Positions 1 to 8,564 of a DNA stretch of 64,000 nt are shown one piece after another. Location of the stretch: contig NZ_JAGSYA010000003.1 of assembly GCF_025685395.1 (NCBI RefSeq), positions 1,116,001 through 1,180,000 on the forward strand. The letters are read 5' to 3'. Both the position numbers and the translations under genes were made by a program. The DNA is from Terriglobus tenax. Its GTDB lineage: Bacteria; Acidobacteriota; Terriglobia; Terriglobales; Acidobacteriaceae. The notes beneath the pieces are model-generated. The model searched no databases. It had not been told where the DNA came from and worked only from the letters and a program-made list of their open reading frames with translations. Numbering within the stretch: position 1 is the stretch's first letter; each line of letters begins with the position of its first letter.

Positions 1-151
1 CTTCGTTGTCAGCATCATCCGAATGAAGAATTTGACGTATTGAGCTCGCTTGGAGCGAGCCGGCCTCAGCATTGTCTCTGACAAATTTCAGCCGAAGAAG
101 ATATTGGCTCCATGGCAGAGCTCCAACCGTCAATGAAACACTACTCGTCAT
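1..151 (-). CDS. Partial unrecognised protein, runs off left edge
   Basis: On the minus strand an ATG opens a reading frame that stays open for about 50 codons to the window edge. The first residues are MTSSVSLTVGALPWSQY. It follows the 183-aa gene in the same direction with a gap of about 90 bases, so it could be the next gene of that unit. I do not recognise it and see no strong ribosome binding site. A chance frame of this length is possible. Confidence 0.3.
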   Translation of the reverse strand, partial: MTSSVSLTVGALPWSQYLLRLKFVRDNAEAGSLQASSIRQILHSDDADNE

Positions 152-244
152 CAAGTAGATATCTATAGCGGCTGAGTTGAGGCGGTGTTCTTCATTGATG
201 GGCACCACCGGGCGATTATACCTTTCGCAAGGATGCTACGAGGA

Positions 245-796
245 TTAGTCTTCGGGCGGCTGCGGTACTTCGAGGATGCGACAGTCCGTCCATCGTTTGA
301 TGGGGACCAGTTCACCACGTACTTCGACATTGTGTCTTCGGGCGCGAAGTCTGTTCGCAACTGGTCCAGCGTGCATGTCTCCAACGAGCACGAGCACATC
401 GCCGTCGACATCCTCCTCAGTTAAGATTTGCTCCACAAAGTACTCTTCACGGACTTCATCTTCTGGAATCCGTTCCTCGATCGTGTACTCCATGTTGTCG
501 TCTGGACGGCTAGGCCGATTCCTCAGAGCGTCGTATATCCCAGCCGCCTTCCGCTCGTCCTCCGTCATGCAGATGTTATGCCAAGGAACCTTAGGATCAT
601 GCGCCCGCGCCAGTTCTGCAGCAATTGATTCCTTGGTAAAAGAACATTCTTCGAAGATCGCTCCGACAGATTCTTTGGCAAACTCGGCTTCGAGTATCGC
701 GCGAAGCTGGGCCTTAGATGTCTGGAGGTCTTCCGTATCAGCAGGGTCTTCGAGTAGTTGAAGCGCATGAGTGATGGAGAGAACGATGATCTTCAT
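245..796 (-). CDS. Hypothetical acidic protein, 183 aa
   Basis: I do not recognise the family. The protein is strongly acidic, with a Glu/Asp-rich middle, and has no signal peptide or membrane segment. A central hydrophobic stretch followed by Gly-Asp-Met-His-Ala-Gly (DVLVLVGDMHAG) looks like a beta strand and turn of an alpha/beta fold. It lies divergent from the nuclease/TPR/PIN gene with about 330 bases between them, so it may belong to the same accessory segment, but nothing in it shows a function. Codon use looks coding along its full length and the ATG is the only sensible start. Confidence 0.6.
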   Translation of the reverse strand: MKIIVLSITHALQLLEDPADTEDLQTSKAQLRAILEAEFAKESVGAIFEECSFTKESIAAELARAHDPKVPWHNICMTEDERKAAGIYDALRNRPSRPDDNMEYTIEERIPEDEVREEYFVEQILTEEDVDGDVLVLVGDMHAGPVANRLRARRHNVEVRGELVPIKRWTDCRILEVPQPPED

Positions 797-1123
797 TGTG
801 TCTGGACTTCCGTACAGCGCTCGGACTCATTCGATCTGAACGCAAAGCGGGATCGAGATTACTTTGTAGCGCTATTCAGCGCTTCAACATCGCTGACTTC
901 GTGTGACCTCGTTCATGATGTGTTGCTGCCCGGCCACTTCGTCAAGAGCGGCCAGAAGCAGTTCACACTTGAGCGAAGTCCTAAAGCCCTCGCTATTGCG
1001 GCTCACCAGCGTTCCATACCCTTTCAGGACGAATTTCCTCAGATCCCAATCCCGCAACCCGGCTGCTGCTGGCAGCGATGGATTACTTGCGTTCCATGCG
1101 GAATCGTGCCAAGATACTACTCC
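797..1123. other. Intergenic region between divergent genes
   Basis: This stretch of about 330 bases separates the 183-aa gene from the large conflict-type gene. The frame of the large gene stays open through it, but the translation (rich in Ser, Cys and Pro, no family resemblance) does not look like protein, and the PadR-like domain begins only after the ATG at 1124. It should hold the promoters of both genes. I could not pick a convincing -35/-10 pair. Confidence 0.5.
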
Positions 1124-4100
1124 ATGGGTACTACTTCACAAGTAGTAAATAATTATGGTCAGAATTTAGGGCATTTTTCGGATACGCCGCTCCTGGTTCT
1201 GGCATGTCTCGAATCCGGACCTATGCACGGCCATTCCATGCTCCGCGTCATCGAGTCCACGTACCGTACCCGGTTAGGGCCAGGAGGCCTCTATGGGGCG
1301 ATCTCGCGTCTTGAGGCCAAAGGTCTTATCGCACCACTTCCGATGGAGGACCGACGCCGCCCGTACCAGATCACTCAGGACGGTCTTCGACTGCTCCGCG
1401 CTCAGTTGGACACCATGAGCCGGCTGACCAGCCGCGGCTCTACACCCGACCAGCCCCTGCCGATGCCGAGCTTTTACATGCCGGAGTCAGACGAGGACGT
1501 CTTCTCCGAGATGGAGCAGCGGCCGGCTGACAAGCCCACGCCGTTCAACAAAGATCAGCTTCCGTTCCTCCAGCTCGGCGGTCGCGGGTTTGAGATCCTC
1601 ACGTACCTTCTGAAACAGGCTGAGGAACCGAAAGGGGCGGTGCTGACGCTGGTCAAAGCGTCACGGGATGCTGGCAGGGATGTACTGATTCATATCGGTG
1701 GGAAGCTTCGGGTCGTCGTCCAGTGCAAGAACCTCGATAACCGGTTCTCCCAACCCTCTCTCCTCGAAGAGTTGGTCAAGTTCGTTCTCTACGACTATAC
1801 AGAGCGCTATATTCCCGAGGACGGGATTATTACGTACGAGTTCTGGGTTCCTGGCGGTCTGACTGATCAGGCGGACCGGTGGCTTGCCGAATTCCCGAAT
1901 TCGCTTACAGATGAGGAGTTGCAGAAGGCATTCGACCGCGTCGTATCGGCCAATAAGACCTTGAGCACCTTGGAGTGGGCCGAGGTCGGCGCCTACCTGA
2001 AGGCTACGCTTACGCAGCGGATTCGCCTCGATCGGCACGAAAGTGTATCCCTCACCAGAAAGGTGAAGTCAGGGCCGGACGGGCTCTATGAAGACTTTTT
2101 TCAGATTACGGTACAGGCTTCGCTCAGCCAGGTCACCGATGTGCTCGGTGCGCAGTTTCGAGCTCAAAGTGACCAGCTTATCGCCCAGCTTACGGATGTC
2201 TTTCGCGGGCCTCAGATTGACGAGAGAATCAACGAGGCCCGGGATCTGGTCAACAAGCGGGAGTTCCGCGACGCCTCTTTCGTGCTTCGGCAGGAGGAGT
2301 CGAAAAACGGACATCTCTTCAACGATCGTCAGCGGTTCAGGCTTGCCTCCAACTACGGGGCCATAGCCTTCGGCGAGAACCGCATGGAGGACGCGGCGCG
2401 CCACTTCTTGGAGGCGGTTGGCTATGCTCCTGAAGACGAGCTTGCACAGATCAATGAAGTCTTTGGCTACTTTCTGCAGGGCGACCGGGATCGAGCGTAT
2501 GAGCTGGGAACTCAGCTACGTCTGCGCTACCCGAAATCCGCTCGGCTTGCCGGGATTTGGATCAACAGTGCCCCGGCCACGCAGACCCCGGATCAACTCA
2601 GCTCGCAGCTGGACGTTGCTTTGCTTGAAGACGCTGAGGTCTGCATAGCGCTGGCCCGCCGCTGCATGATGGCCGATCAGTTGGATAAGGCCGATGAATA
2701 TTGCACGAGTGCCATCCTTTCGAACGCGAAGTGGTCGCAGTCATGGCTGGTCCGTGCACAGGTTGGCGTAGGCATGCTGATGGAGGAAGCCGCGGGCCTC
2801 CGAACCTTAAATGCTCCCAGGGAGACGATCCTCTCGAATGCCATCGAAGACGCTACCAAAGGGATTGAAATTTGCACGAGCGAAAACGAAGGAGTATGGC
2901 CGAAGGCGGAGGGTTACGCTCTAAGGGCTCAACTGCGCTTCATCAACGACGAACGCGATCTCGGGATTCAGGATGCTGAGGCCGCTTATAGGCTGACTCC
3001 TGATGTGCTGCACGTCATTCTGTTGAGGGCACAAGCGCATCTGATGGCTGGCGAAGTCGACAGTGCCATTAAGCTGTTGGCTCAAGGTTATGCGCAGGAA
3101 GCTCGCCCGGACATCGTACTCCTCTACGCGAAGACGTTGGGCGGCCGGGCGAAGGACGGCGACTTGGCTCGCGCGGTTGAAGTGTCCGCCGCGATCGATG
3201 TGTCAACCATTCCAGCGCGAATGCGGGACTCCTTCGTCATCAACGCAACGCAATTCATGGCTCAGATCGAAGCGTGGGATACAGCTGGCATATATCTCGA
3301 GCGGCAGCGCGCTGCAATCCATCCTGCCACGGCGTCTGCAGTTGAGGGACTTATCCATCTCGGCCGCCAGGACCGCGATGCCGCAAACCGTTACGCCGAT
3401 GAGGCATTAGCCCGACTCTCTGACGAAGTGCAGGCAGGGACGAAGGAGTTTCTTGCTGGGCTGCTGATGCAGCTCAAGAGGGCAGAGGAAGCACTACCCA
3501 TCTTCCAAGAGCTGTTCGACAGTAACATCCCCACCTTCGATGCCCGCCAACTCGTCGCATGTGCGGATGAACTGCGCTTGCACAAGAAGGTTCTCGATAT
3601 CTGCGAACAGCTGAATCAGAGGAGGCCGCCGGATTGGCAGATGCTGGAGTTCGAGGTCCAGCATCTGGAGCTGTACAACCGGGACAAAGCGATTGAACGG
3701 CTTCAGGAATTTCTGCAGCGTCACCCTAACCACAAGATGGCTCAACTACGGCTGTCGATCACAGCACTGCTTCACGGGAGGCGGGACCTGGTGCGCACAT
3801 CGGTCGCCGAGCTTCCTCCAGTAGAAGAACTACCCGCCCGCTACATTATGGCTGCGCTGGGGCTCCTCCGCGAGGGGCCGAGTTATCAGGATGCAATCGA
3901 CTATGCCTATCGCTACCTTCGTTGCCATTTCGACCGGCAGGAGGCACACGAGGCTTTCATTCAGGTCGTCATCATGCGTCCGCATGAGCCCGGTGAGACT
4001 GCCGAGATCGACGTTGTGGGAATGGACGCTGCGGTCCACTGCCAGGAGATGGGAAGCGGCGAGTTCCGCTGGTTCGTCTTGGAGAACACCGACAAGCCGG

Positions 4101-5494
4101 TCAGAGACTTCGAAGAGATTGCTCTGGGCGACCCCCGCGCAATCGACCTGATCGGCAAGAAGGTCGGCGACACGTTCGTACTCGCTGCAGCTCCAATGGG
4201 CAACCGTGAAGCGATCATCCGGAAGATCCAGACGAAGTACGTTCGCCGGTTCCAGGATTGCATGACAGAGCTGCAGATTCGATTCGGTCCGAAGACGATG
4301 TTGCAATCGGTCTATGTCGGTCCACCTGATGCCATCGATCAGCCGGCCATGGTCACGATGATGACGGACCTGCAAGAGCGGGCAAAGAAGCTCGAAAAAG
4401 TTCAGGAGCTTTACGCAGCTAACCCGGTCTCTCTTCACATCTACGGTGCTAGCTTCGGCCACAATGCCTACGAGGCCCTCATCCATGTGGCCCAGACGCC
4501 TACACTGCCGGTGAAGTGCTTCGAGGGCAACCTTGGCGAACCTGATGCCAGCCTTCGGTTTCTGCGCGAAAGACCGCTAGTCCTCATCGATCTCACAGCT
4601 ATTGCCACCATTCGCCTTCTGCGGCTCGAGTGGCTCTTTACGACGAAGCTCTATCGCTTCGCCATCACTCAGAGGACCTGGGAAGAGCTTCACGATACCT
4701 TGCTCGACGAGCATAACCGTTCTGGTAAACGGGCCAGCATGCGGTATGAGAACTCTCAATACCAAGTGATCGAGCACGATCCGGAAGCCGTCGAGCAGTT
4801 GCGGCTTGAGAACGAGGCATTCCTCGACAGCTTCCGCCAGCATGTCCAGATCGTCTCCGCTGTTGAACTTGCAGCAGTCCCACCGGCTGAACGCGACCAG
4901 ATGAAGGATTGCTTCGGTGTTTACGGTTCGGAGACCATGGCGGTCTCAGGGAAGGAGCAGACTGTCCTCTGGTGCGACGACTCAACGCTCGGCATCCTGG
5001 CTTCCTCGCAGTTTGGGGCGCGGCGGACATGGACCCAGATCATGTTGCTTTCCTTCGTTGAAGCAGGTCTCCTTTCACGCGAGGACTACAACAAAGCTGT
5101 AGCCCGGCTCATTGGCTGCAACTATAAGCTCACGTTCTTCGACTCTGCGAGCTTGTTGGAAGCCTGCAGGCTTTCCGACTATGGCGCCGCGCGGTTTCCA
5201 CTGAAGCAATCGATCGAAGTCTTCCGCGACATCGCGATGCCCAACGATGTATTAGTTCGGCTATTCCTGGAGTTCTTTGTCGGCCTGCAGCGTGAGCCTC
5301 TGCTGTTTCAAAAGAAGAGCCTGATCATTCGTGCACTCCTCGACGCACTATGGGCCAACCCTGCGTCTCACAACCTTGTCGGCGCATTGCGTCAGATGAG
5401 CCCGCGGCTGTTTGGGTTGAATGTAGTTGCCGAAGCTGAGTTCAACGCGATGTTCGACGAGTGGATGCGCTCTCTCAATCGCGATGCCATCTAG
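1124..5494 (+). CDS. PadR-HTH / Mrr-like nuclease / TPR / GreAB-C-like / PIN-like protein, 1456 aa
   Basis: Multidomain cytoplasmic protein, probably a biological-conflict effector. Residues ~18-98 match the PadR-type winged helix (LVLACLESGPMHGH, then LGPGGLYGAISRLEAKGLI). Residues ~147-255 have an Mrr-like PD-(D/E)XK core: GRGFE, then GRDVLI, then QCKN at 200-203. Residues ~365-950 are helical TPR-like repeats. Residues ~957-1040 resemble the GreA/GreB C-terminal domain (DLIGKKVGDTF). From ~1151 a PIN-like domain has an acidic strand end (LIDLTA, D1156) and a DD pair at 1285-1286. I recall TPR-GreAB-C-PIN as a predicted conflict-system architecture; the N-terminal PadR and nuclease parts are an addition or variant. 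The ATG at 1124 was chosen because the PadR domain starts just after it. The next gene follows by 15 bases. Domain calls are by eye. Confidence 0.8.
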   Translation: MGTTSQVVNNYGQNLGHFSDTPLLVLACLESGPMHGHSMLRVIESTYRTRLGPGGLYGAISRLEAKGLIAPLPMEDRRRPYQITQDGLRLLRAQLDTMSRLTSRGSTPDQPLPMPSFYMPESDEDVFSEMEQRPADKPTPFNKDQLPFLQLGGRGFEILTYLLKQAEEPKGAVLTLVKASRDAGRDVLIHIGGKLRVVVQCKNLDNRFSQPSLLEELVKFVLYDYTERYIPEDGIITYEFWVPGGLTDQADRWLAEFPNSLTDEELQKAFDRVVSANKTLSTLEWAEVGAYLKATLTQRIRLDRHESVSLTRKVKSGPDGLYEDFFQITVQASLSQVTDVLGAQFRAQSDQLIAQLTDVFRGPQIDERINEARDLVNKREFRDASFVLRQEESKNGHLFNDRQRFRLASNYGAIAFGENRMEDAARHFLEAVGYAPEDELAQINEVFGYFLQGDRDRAYELGTQLRLRYPKSARLAGIWINSAPATQTPDQLSSQLDVALLEDAEVCIALARRCMMADQLDKADEYCTSAILSNAKWSQSWLVRAQVGVGMLMEEAAGLRTLNAPRETILSNAIEDATKGIEICTSENEGVWPKAEGYALRAQLRFINDERDLGIQDAEAAYRLTPDVLHVILLRAQAHLMAGEVDSAIKLLAQGYAQEARPDIVLLYAKTLGGRAKDGDLARAVEVSAAIDVSTIPARMRDSFVINATQFMAQIEAWDTAGIYLERQRAAIHPATASAVEGLIHLGRQDRDAANRYADEALARLSDEVQAGTKEFLAGLLMQLKRAEEALPIFQELFDSNIPTFDARQLVACADELRLHKKVLDICEQLNQRRPPDWQMLEFEVQHLELYNRDKAIERLQEFLQRHPNHKMAQLRLSITALLHGRRDLVRTSVAELPPVEELPARYIMAALGLLREGPSYQDAIDYAYRYLRCHFDRQEAHEAFIQVVIMRPHEPGETAEIDVVGMDAAVHCQEMGSGEFRWFVLENTDKPVRDFEEIALGDPRAIDLIGKKVGDTFVLAAAPMGNREAIIRKIQTKYVRRFQDCMTELQIRFGPKTMLQSVYVGPPDAIDQPAMVTMMTDLQERAKKLEKVQELYAANPVSLHIYGASFGHNAYEALIHVAQTPTLPVKCFEGNLGEPDASLRFLRERPLVLIDLTAIATIRLLRLEWLFTTKLYRFAITQRTWEELHDTLLDEHNRSGKRASMRYENSQYQVIEHDPEAVEQLRLENEAFLDSFRQHVQIVSAVELAAVPPAERDQMKDCFGVYGSETMAVSGKEQTVLWCDDSTLGILASSQFGARRTWTQIMLLSFVEAGLLSREDYNKAVARLIGCNYKLTFFDSASLLEACRLSDYGAARFPLKQSIEVFRDIAMPNDVLVRLFLEFFVGLQREPLLFQKKSLIIRALLDALWANPASHNLVGALRQMSPRLFGLNVVAEAEFNAMFDEWMRSLNRDAI
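1129..1147. promoter_or_regulatory. Perfect 8-bp inverted repeat at the start codon (possible PadR operator)
   Basis: TACTACTT-CAC-AAGTAGTA is a perfect inverted repeat with a 3-base spacer, beginning three bases after the chosen ATG. PadR-family regulators commonly bind AT-rich palindromes with TACT/AGTA arms, and the encoded protein starts with a PadR-like domain. Self-repression through this site is therefore a reasonable inference, but no binding is shown. Confidence 0.5.
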
Positions 5495-5509
5495 CGACTG
5501 AAAACACTT

Positions 5510-7450
5510 ATGTCGACCAGCGAGACCAAACCGATGGAACTTCGAGCCCGGATTGAGCGGGCACTGATACCCATGGTGCAGGAGCTGCGCTTGATCTTGG
5601 CGAAGTACCCCACGGTCGTGGTTTTGAACTACTACCTGGCAAAGGCACATGCCATTCGGCTCGGTGAAATCGAGCAGCCCGATGGCTTTTGGCCAAAGGT
5701 CCGATATCTCTGGGCGAACCTGCTGGCTCTGCCATGGAAGCCATACGATGGCGTCGACCCTGACACTCTCGACTTCGATGAGATCGACGAGAAAATTGAA
5801 GTCATCTTTGATCTCTATCGGGTCGGAGCAATCTACCATCCCGGCAAGATTCCGGGGTCCCGGAGAGAGTTCATAGCCCGCATGGGATGGGCAATCCGCG
5901 TGCGAGAACCTGACGCGCTTGCGTTTCCAGAGCAGATCAAGAACTGGGCAATGACCAAGTTAGCGCCCTTTGATGGCTCGTTCCTGAGTCCTCAGTTTGG
6001 CAACGGTGCATCGGACATCTTTTCATGGGTCACCTCTCTGATTGAGACGGTTAGCGATCGTTCCGGGCAGGCGATCAGCGAGGGCTACAAGATACGGCAA
6101 GAGCTCGGGCTACTCCGCGACCGTTATGTTCAAGATCCTTCGAGCCTGGCTTCTATCAAAGAAGATGCTGAGAAGCTGCACCTTGAGCAACGTTTGATTG
6201 AGAACACCAATGATCTGGCTCATCTTCACATCTTCACTCGCGATGAACTCACGAAGGGATTGTCTCCGGAATCAGAGAAGCTGATCGATCTCCTGGCGGT
6301 TGAACCAGGAGGTGTGTCGGCTGAGTACAGGTTCCCCCACGATGAGAATCCGTTGGAGTTCAAATCTCTGATCGCACTCCCGGACGGGTCGTATTCTTTC
6401 CTGGATCCTGCCAACGCATACCGGCTAGTTGGAAAGGCATTAGAGCGGAATATTCTCGCAACCGACTCAATGCGAGATCGCTACCTGAAGAAGCGAGACA
6501 AGCTCACGGAGGCATTCGTCGCCGCCCGGCTCAGAGAGATATTCCCGGATGCTGAGATTCATCAGAACTATTACGTCGAAAGGGGACAACTGGAGAAAGA
6601 CATCCTCGTCCGGCACGGTGACACTGTCTTTCTGGTTGAGTGCAAGAACAGTCGAGTCCGCGCGTTTGCTGGCGGTGGTGATGACCTCCTCAAGTATGAA
6701 AATGACTTCGAGAAGTCCGTGCAGTACGCATACGATCAGGCGCTCGATGTGAAGGGGCGGGTTAATAGTTGCGATGAAACGGTCTTCTTCGATCAGAAGG
6801 GCCGGGAGGCCTTCCGGTTACGCCGATCAGAAGTTCGACGCTTCTTCATCATCTGCATTGCGATTACCCCTCGTAGCGAGTATGGTACCGACCTCTCTTA
6901 TCAACTACAGAAGACATCGCAAGAGCCGTATCCGATATCGATCAATCTCTTCGATTTCGAGACGATCGCGAAGTATTTGAAGACTCCGGGCCAGTTCCTC
7001 GGCTATCTGGCTGCTCGAGAGCCAATCCACGGCAAGGTGTCGACGGGCGATGAGCTGAACTTTGCAGGTTACTTCTTCAAGTACGGGAATCTCGACTTCC
7101 CGGACGGGATGTGGGTTGACGATATCTACTCTTCTGTATTCGATCGCCAGTGGTATGCAGAGAAGGGCATCCACATAGAGGAGCCCACCGGCGGTCCAGT
7201 CATCACCACTGTTGAGCGCAAGGGCAACACCATCGTCGTGTCGGACCCCAAGGGAAAGCACGAGATCACGGTGTCACCTCATATCAGAGAGTTTGTCGCG
7301 CGTTCCCGCGGTGTTCCGATGACTGGAGCTGATCGCAATCGCCCCTGCGCGTGCGCAAGTGGGAAGAAAGCTAAACATTGTTGTGGGCTAGTCAAAGCAG
7401 AGCGACGAGGTGACGTAAGACATACAACGATCTTCTGGGGAGAGATGTAA
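5510..7450 (+). CDS. PD-(D/E)XK nuclease-domain protein with C-terminal SEC-C motif, 646 aa
   Basis: Probable nuclease partner of the upstream gene. Residues ~340-400 hold a PD-(D/E)XK pattern: a Glu-bearing helix (EAFVAARLREIF), D364 in EKDILV, then E377-x-K379 in FLVECKN. The C-terminus (~609-625) carries a SEC-C zinc-binding motif, CACASGKKAKHCCG, seen as an add-on in SecA and in many nucleases. The N-terminal half is helical and unrecognised. There is no signal peptide or membrane segment. It starts 15 bases after the large gene with no promoter between them, so the two are almost certainly co-transcribed and probably co-function. MELRARIERAL a few codons downstream is an alternative start. 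Confidence 0.8.
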   Translation: MSTSETKPMELRARIERALIPMVQELRLILAKYPTVVVLNYYLAKAHAIRLGEIEQPDGFWPKVRYLWANLLALPWKPYDGVDPDTLDFDEIDEKIEVIFDLYRVGAIYHPGKIPGSRREFIARMGWAIRVREPDALAFPEQIKNWAMTKLAPFDGSFLSPQFGNGASDIFSWVTSLIETVSDRSGQAISEGYKIRQELGLLRDRYVQDPSSLASIKEDAEKLHLEQRLIENTNDLAHLHIFTRDELTKGLSPESEKLIDLLAVEPGGVSAEYRFPHDENPLEFKSLIALPDGSYSFLDPANAYRLVGKALERNILATDSMRDRYLKKRDKLTEAFVAARLREIFPDAEIHQNYYVERGQLEKDILVRHGDTVFLVECKNSRVRAFAGGGDDLLKYENDFEKSVQYAYDQALDVKGRVNSCDETVFFDQKGREAFRLRRSEVRRFFIICIAITPRSEYGTDLSYQLQKTSQEPYPISINLFDFETIAKYLKTPGQFLGYLAAREPIHGKVSTGDELNFAGYFFKYGNLDFPDGMWVDDIYSSVFDRQWYAEKGIHIEEPTGGPVITTVERKGNTIVVSDPKGKHEITVSPHIREFVARSRGVPMTGADRNRPCACASGKKAKHCCGLVKAERRGDVRHTTIFWGEM

Positions 7451-7458
7451 GCGGAAAG

Positions 7459-7477
7459 GCTGACCCGTTAGGTCAGC
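7459..7477. terminator. Hairpin after the nuclease operon
   Basis: GCTGACC-CGTTA-GGTCAGC is a perfect 7-bp stem between the convergent nuclease and antitoxin genes. There is no U-tract on either side, so termination is only a guess. Confidence 0.35.
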
Positions 7478-7499
7478 GTCCAAAGTTTCGAATGAGTAT

Positions 7500-7814
7500 T
7501 CAGCGCTTTGCAGCTAACGCAGGTTGATTGGACTCGAAGCTGATGCGCAGACGCGAGCGAGTTGCACGAGCGAACCGCTCCAAAGTCCGCGTGGACGGCA
7601 ACACCTTGCCGCTTTCAAGCCTCGCAACAACAGCCTGCGTTGTCCCCATGGCAGCCGCAACTTCTTCCTGGGTCATATCGGCCTTACTCCGTGCTTCGAT
7701 CAATGCGGAGGCAAGGGCAAACTCATTCTCCAGTGCGTCGTATGCGGCTACATACGATGGATCTTTCTTCCACTCTCGAAATGACTCTTCTGCCGGAATC
7801 AACTTACGCTTCAT
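7500..7814 (-). CDS. higA: HigA-type antitoxin, XRE-family HTH, 104 aa
   Basis: Antitoxin and probable autorepressor of the toxin encoded just upstream in the same transcript. Residues ~35-90 form a Cro/C1-type helix-turn-helix (ADMTQEEVAAAMGTTQAVVARLESG), and the N-terminal part has the usual length for HigA2-like antitoxins. Its ATG overlaps the toxin stop codon by 4 bases (ATGA), which suggests translational coupling. Toxin first, antitoxin second is the HigBA order. The gene is convergent with the nuclease operon, so it is a separate unit beside it. Confidence 0.85.
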   Translation of the reverse strand: MKRKLIPAEESFREWKKDPSYVAAYDALENEFALASALIEARSKADMTQEEVAAAMGTTQAVVARLESGKVLPSTRTLERFARATRSRLRISFESNQPALAAKR

Positions 7815-8143
7815 TCGACCTCCTTTGCCCGTCTCAAGGCTAGCTCCAGTTCACGCCGAGGTGTTTTCTGTGTCTTCTTCACGAAGACATGCACCACCAC
7901 GATTCGCTTCCCAACCGCAGTGACATAGCAGGCACGTGCGATGCCGCTCTTGCCCTTCATTCGCATCTCCCACAACGGGCCTTCGAGATGCTTCACGTAT
8001 GGCTCTCGAACCCGCTCCAGCCCGTGTGCCTGAATCAACTCCACGATCCGCTGAAAGTTTGCCCGGATGTCCAAGGGAAGGGCATCGAGAGATGCTTTCA
8101 CTCCAGCATCCAAGAACTCAATCAACCAGTTCGCCATAGCCAT
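7811..8143 (-). CDS. higB: HigB-type toxin, Gp49/RelE superfamily, 110 aa
   Basis: Predicted ribosome-dependent mRNA interferase of the phage-derived Gp49-like family. The family pattern is visible: WLIEFLDAGVKASLDALP, a central helix (FQRIVELIQAHGLE), VKHLEGPLWEMRMKGKSGIARACYV, and the C-terminal VVVHVFVKKTQKTP strand-helix with the basic residues typical of these toxins. Length is normal. Two ATGs two codons apart (8143 and 8137) are possible starts; an AAAGG lies before both. It is translationally coupled to the antitoxin. Confidence 0.85.
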   Translation of the reverse strand: MAMANWLIEFLDAGVKASLDALPLDIRANFQRIVELIQAHGLERVREPYVKHLEGPLWEMRMKGKSGIARACYVTAVGKRIVVVHVFVKKTQKTPRRELELALRRAKEVE

Positions 8144-8177
8144 TATACCTTTTTTGCGATAATTCTGTTACCCGTGT

Positions 8178-8513
8178 TCACTCCTTGTAGGCAGCAATTG
8201 CAACAGCGGCAATCGGACTGGCCGAGGTCGAGTCGAAACCGTTGACTACGCGTCCCCGACGCTCGGTTGGCGAGAAGTCCTTGTCGTAACGAAGCCCCAT
8301 ATTCAGGGTCAGGTCAGGACGAATACGCCAGTCATCCTGTGCGAAGAACGACAAATAATGCTGGCGGGCTACATAACTGCTGTTCAGATCATAGGTCGCA
8401 GTCGTAGGCAATCCGAGCAGCATATAGCCTCTAAAAAATTGGTATTGCTGTTGATGAGTGACACGTATCCAACTACGGGCCGAATCCTGCCGAGTAGGAA
8501 ATTTCGTCGGCAA
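8178..8513 (-). pseudogene. Relic of a TonB-dependent receptor
   Basis: About 85 residues match the lateral part of an Acidobacteriota TonB-dependent receptor: a LLGLPTTA segment, then [25 protein letters not shown], the same signature seen in the complete receptors of this window (AQDTWQVTPRLTLDYGVRF). No signal peptide, plug or rest of the barrel is present in any frame nearby. It is an internal fragment of a gene about ten times longer, probably cut down when the toxin-antitoxin/nuclease segment was acquired or by deletion. Confidence 0.75.
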
Positions 8514-8564
8514 GTGAATTTACAGTGAGAGGCACGTTAAGAGTCCGGCGGGGGGCCGGTGCCA

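Noticed and set aside
758-1123. N-terminal extension of the large nuclease/PIN protein
   Set aside because: The open frame continues upstream, but the translation lacks any domain and overlaps the start of the divergent 183-aa gene; the PadR-like domain begins after the ATG at 1124.
8142-8147. TATAAT as -10 box of the toxin gene
   Set aside because: The hexamer overlaps the first ATG and has no -35 partner at the right distance, so a transcript from it would lack the start codons.
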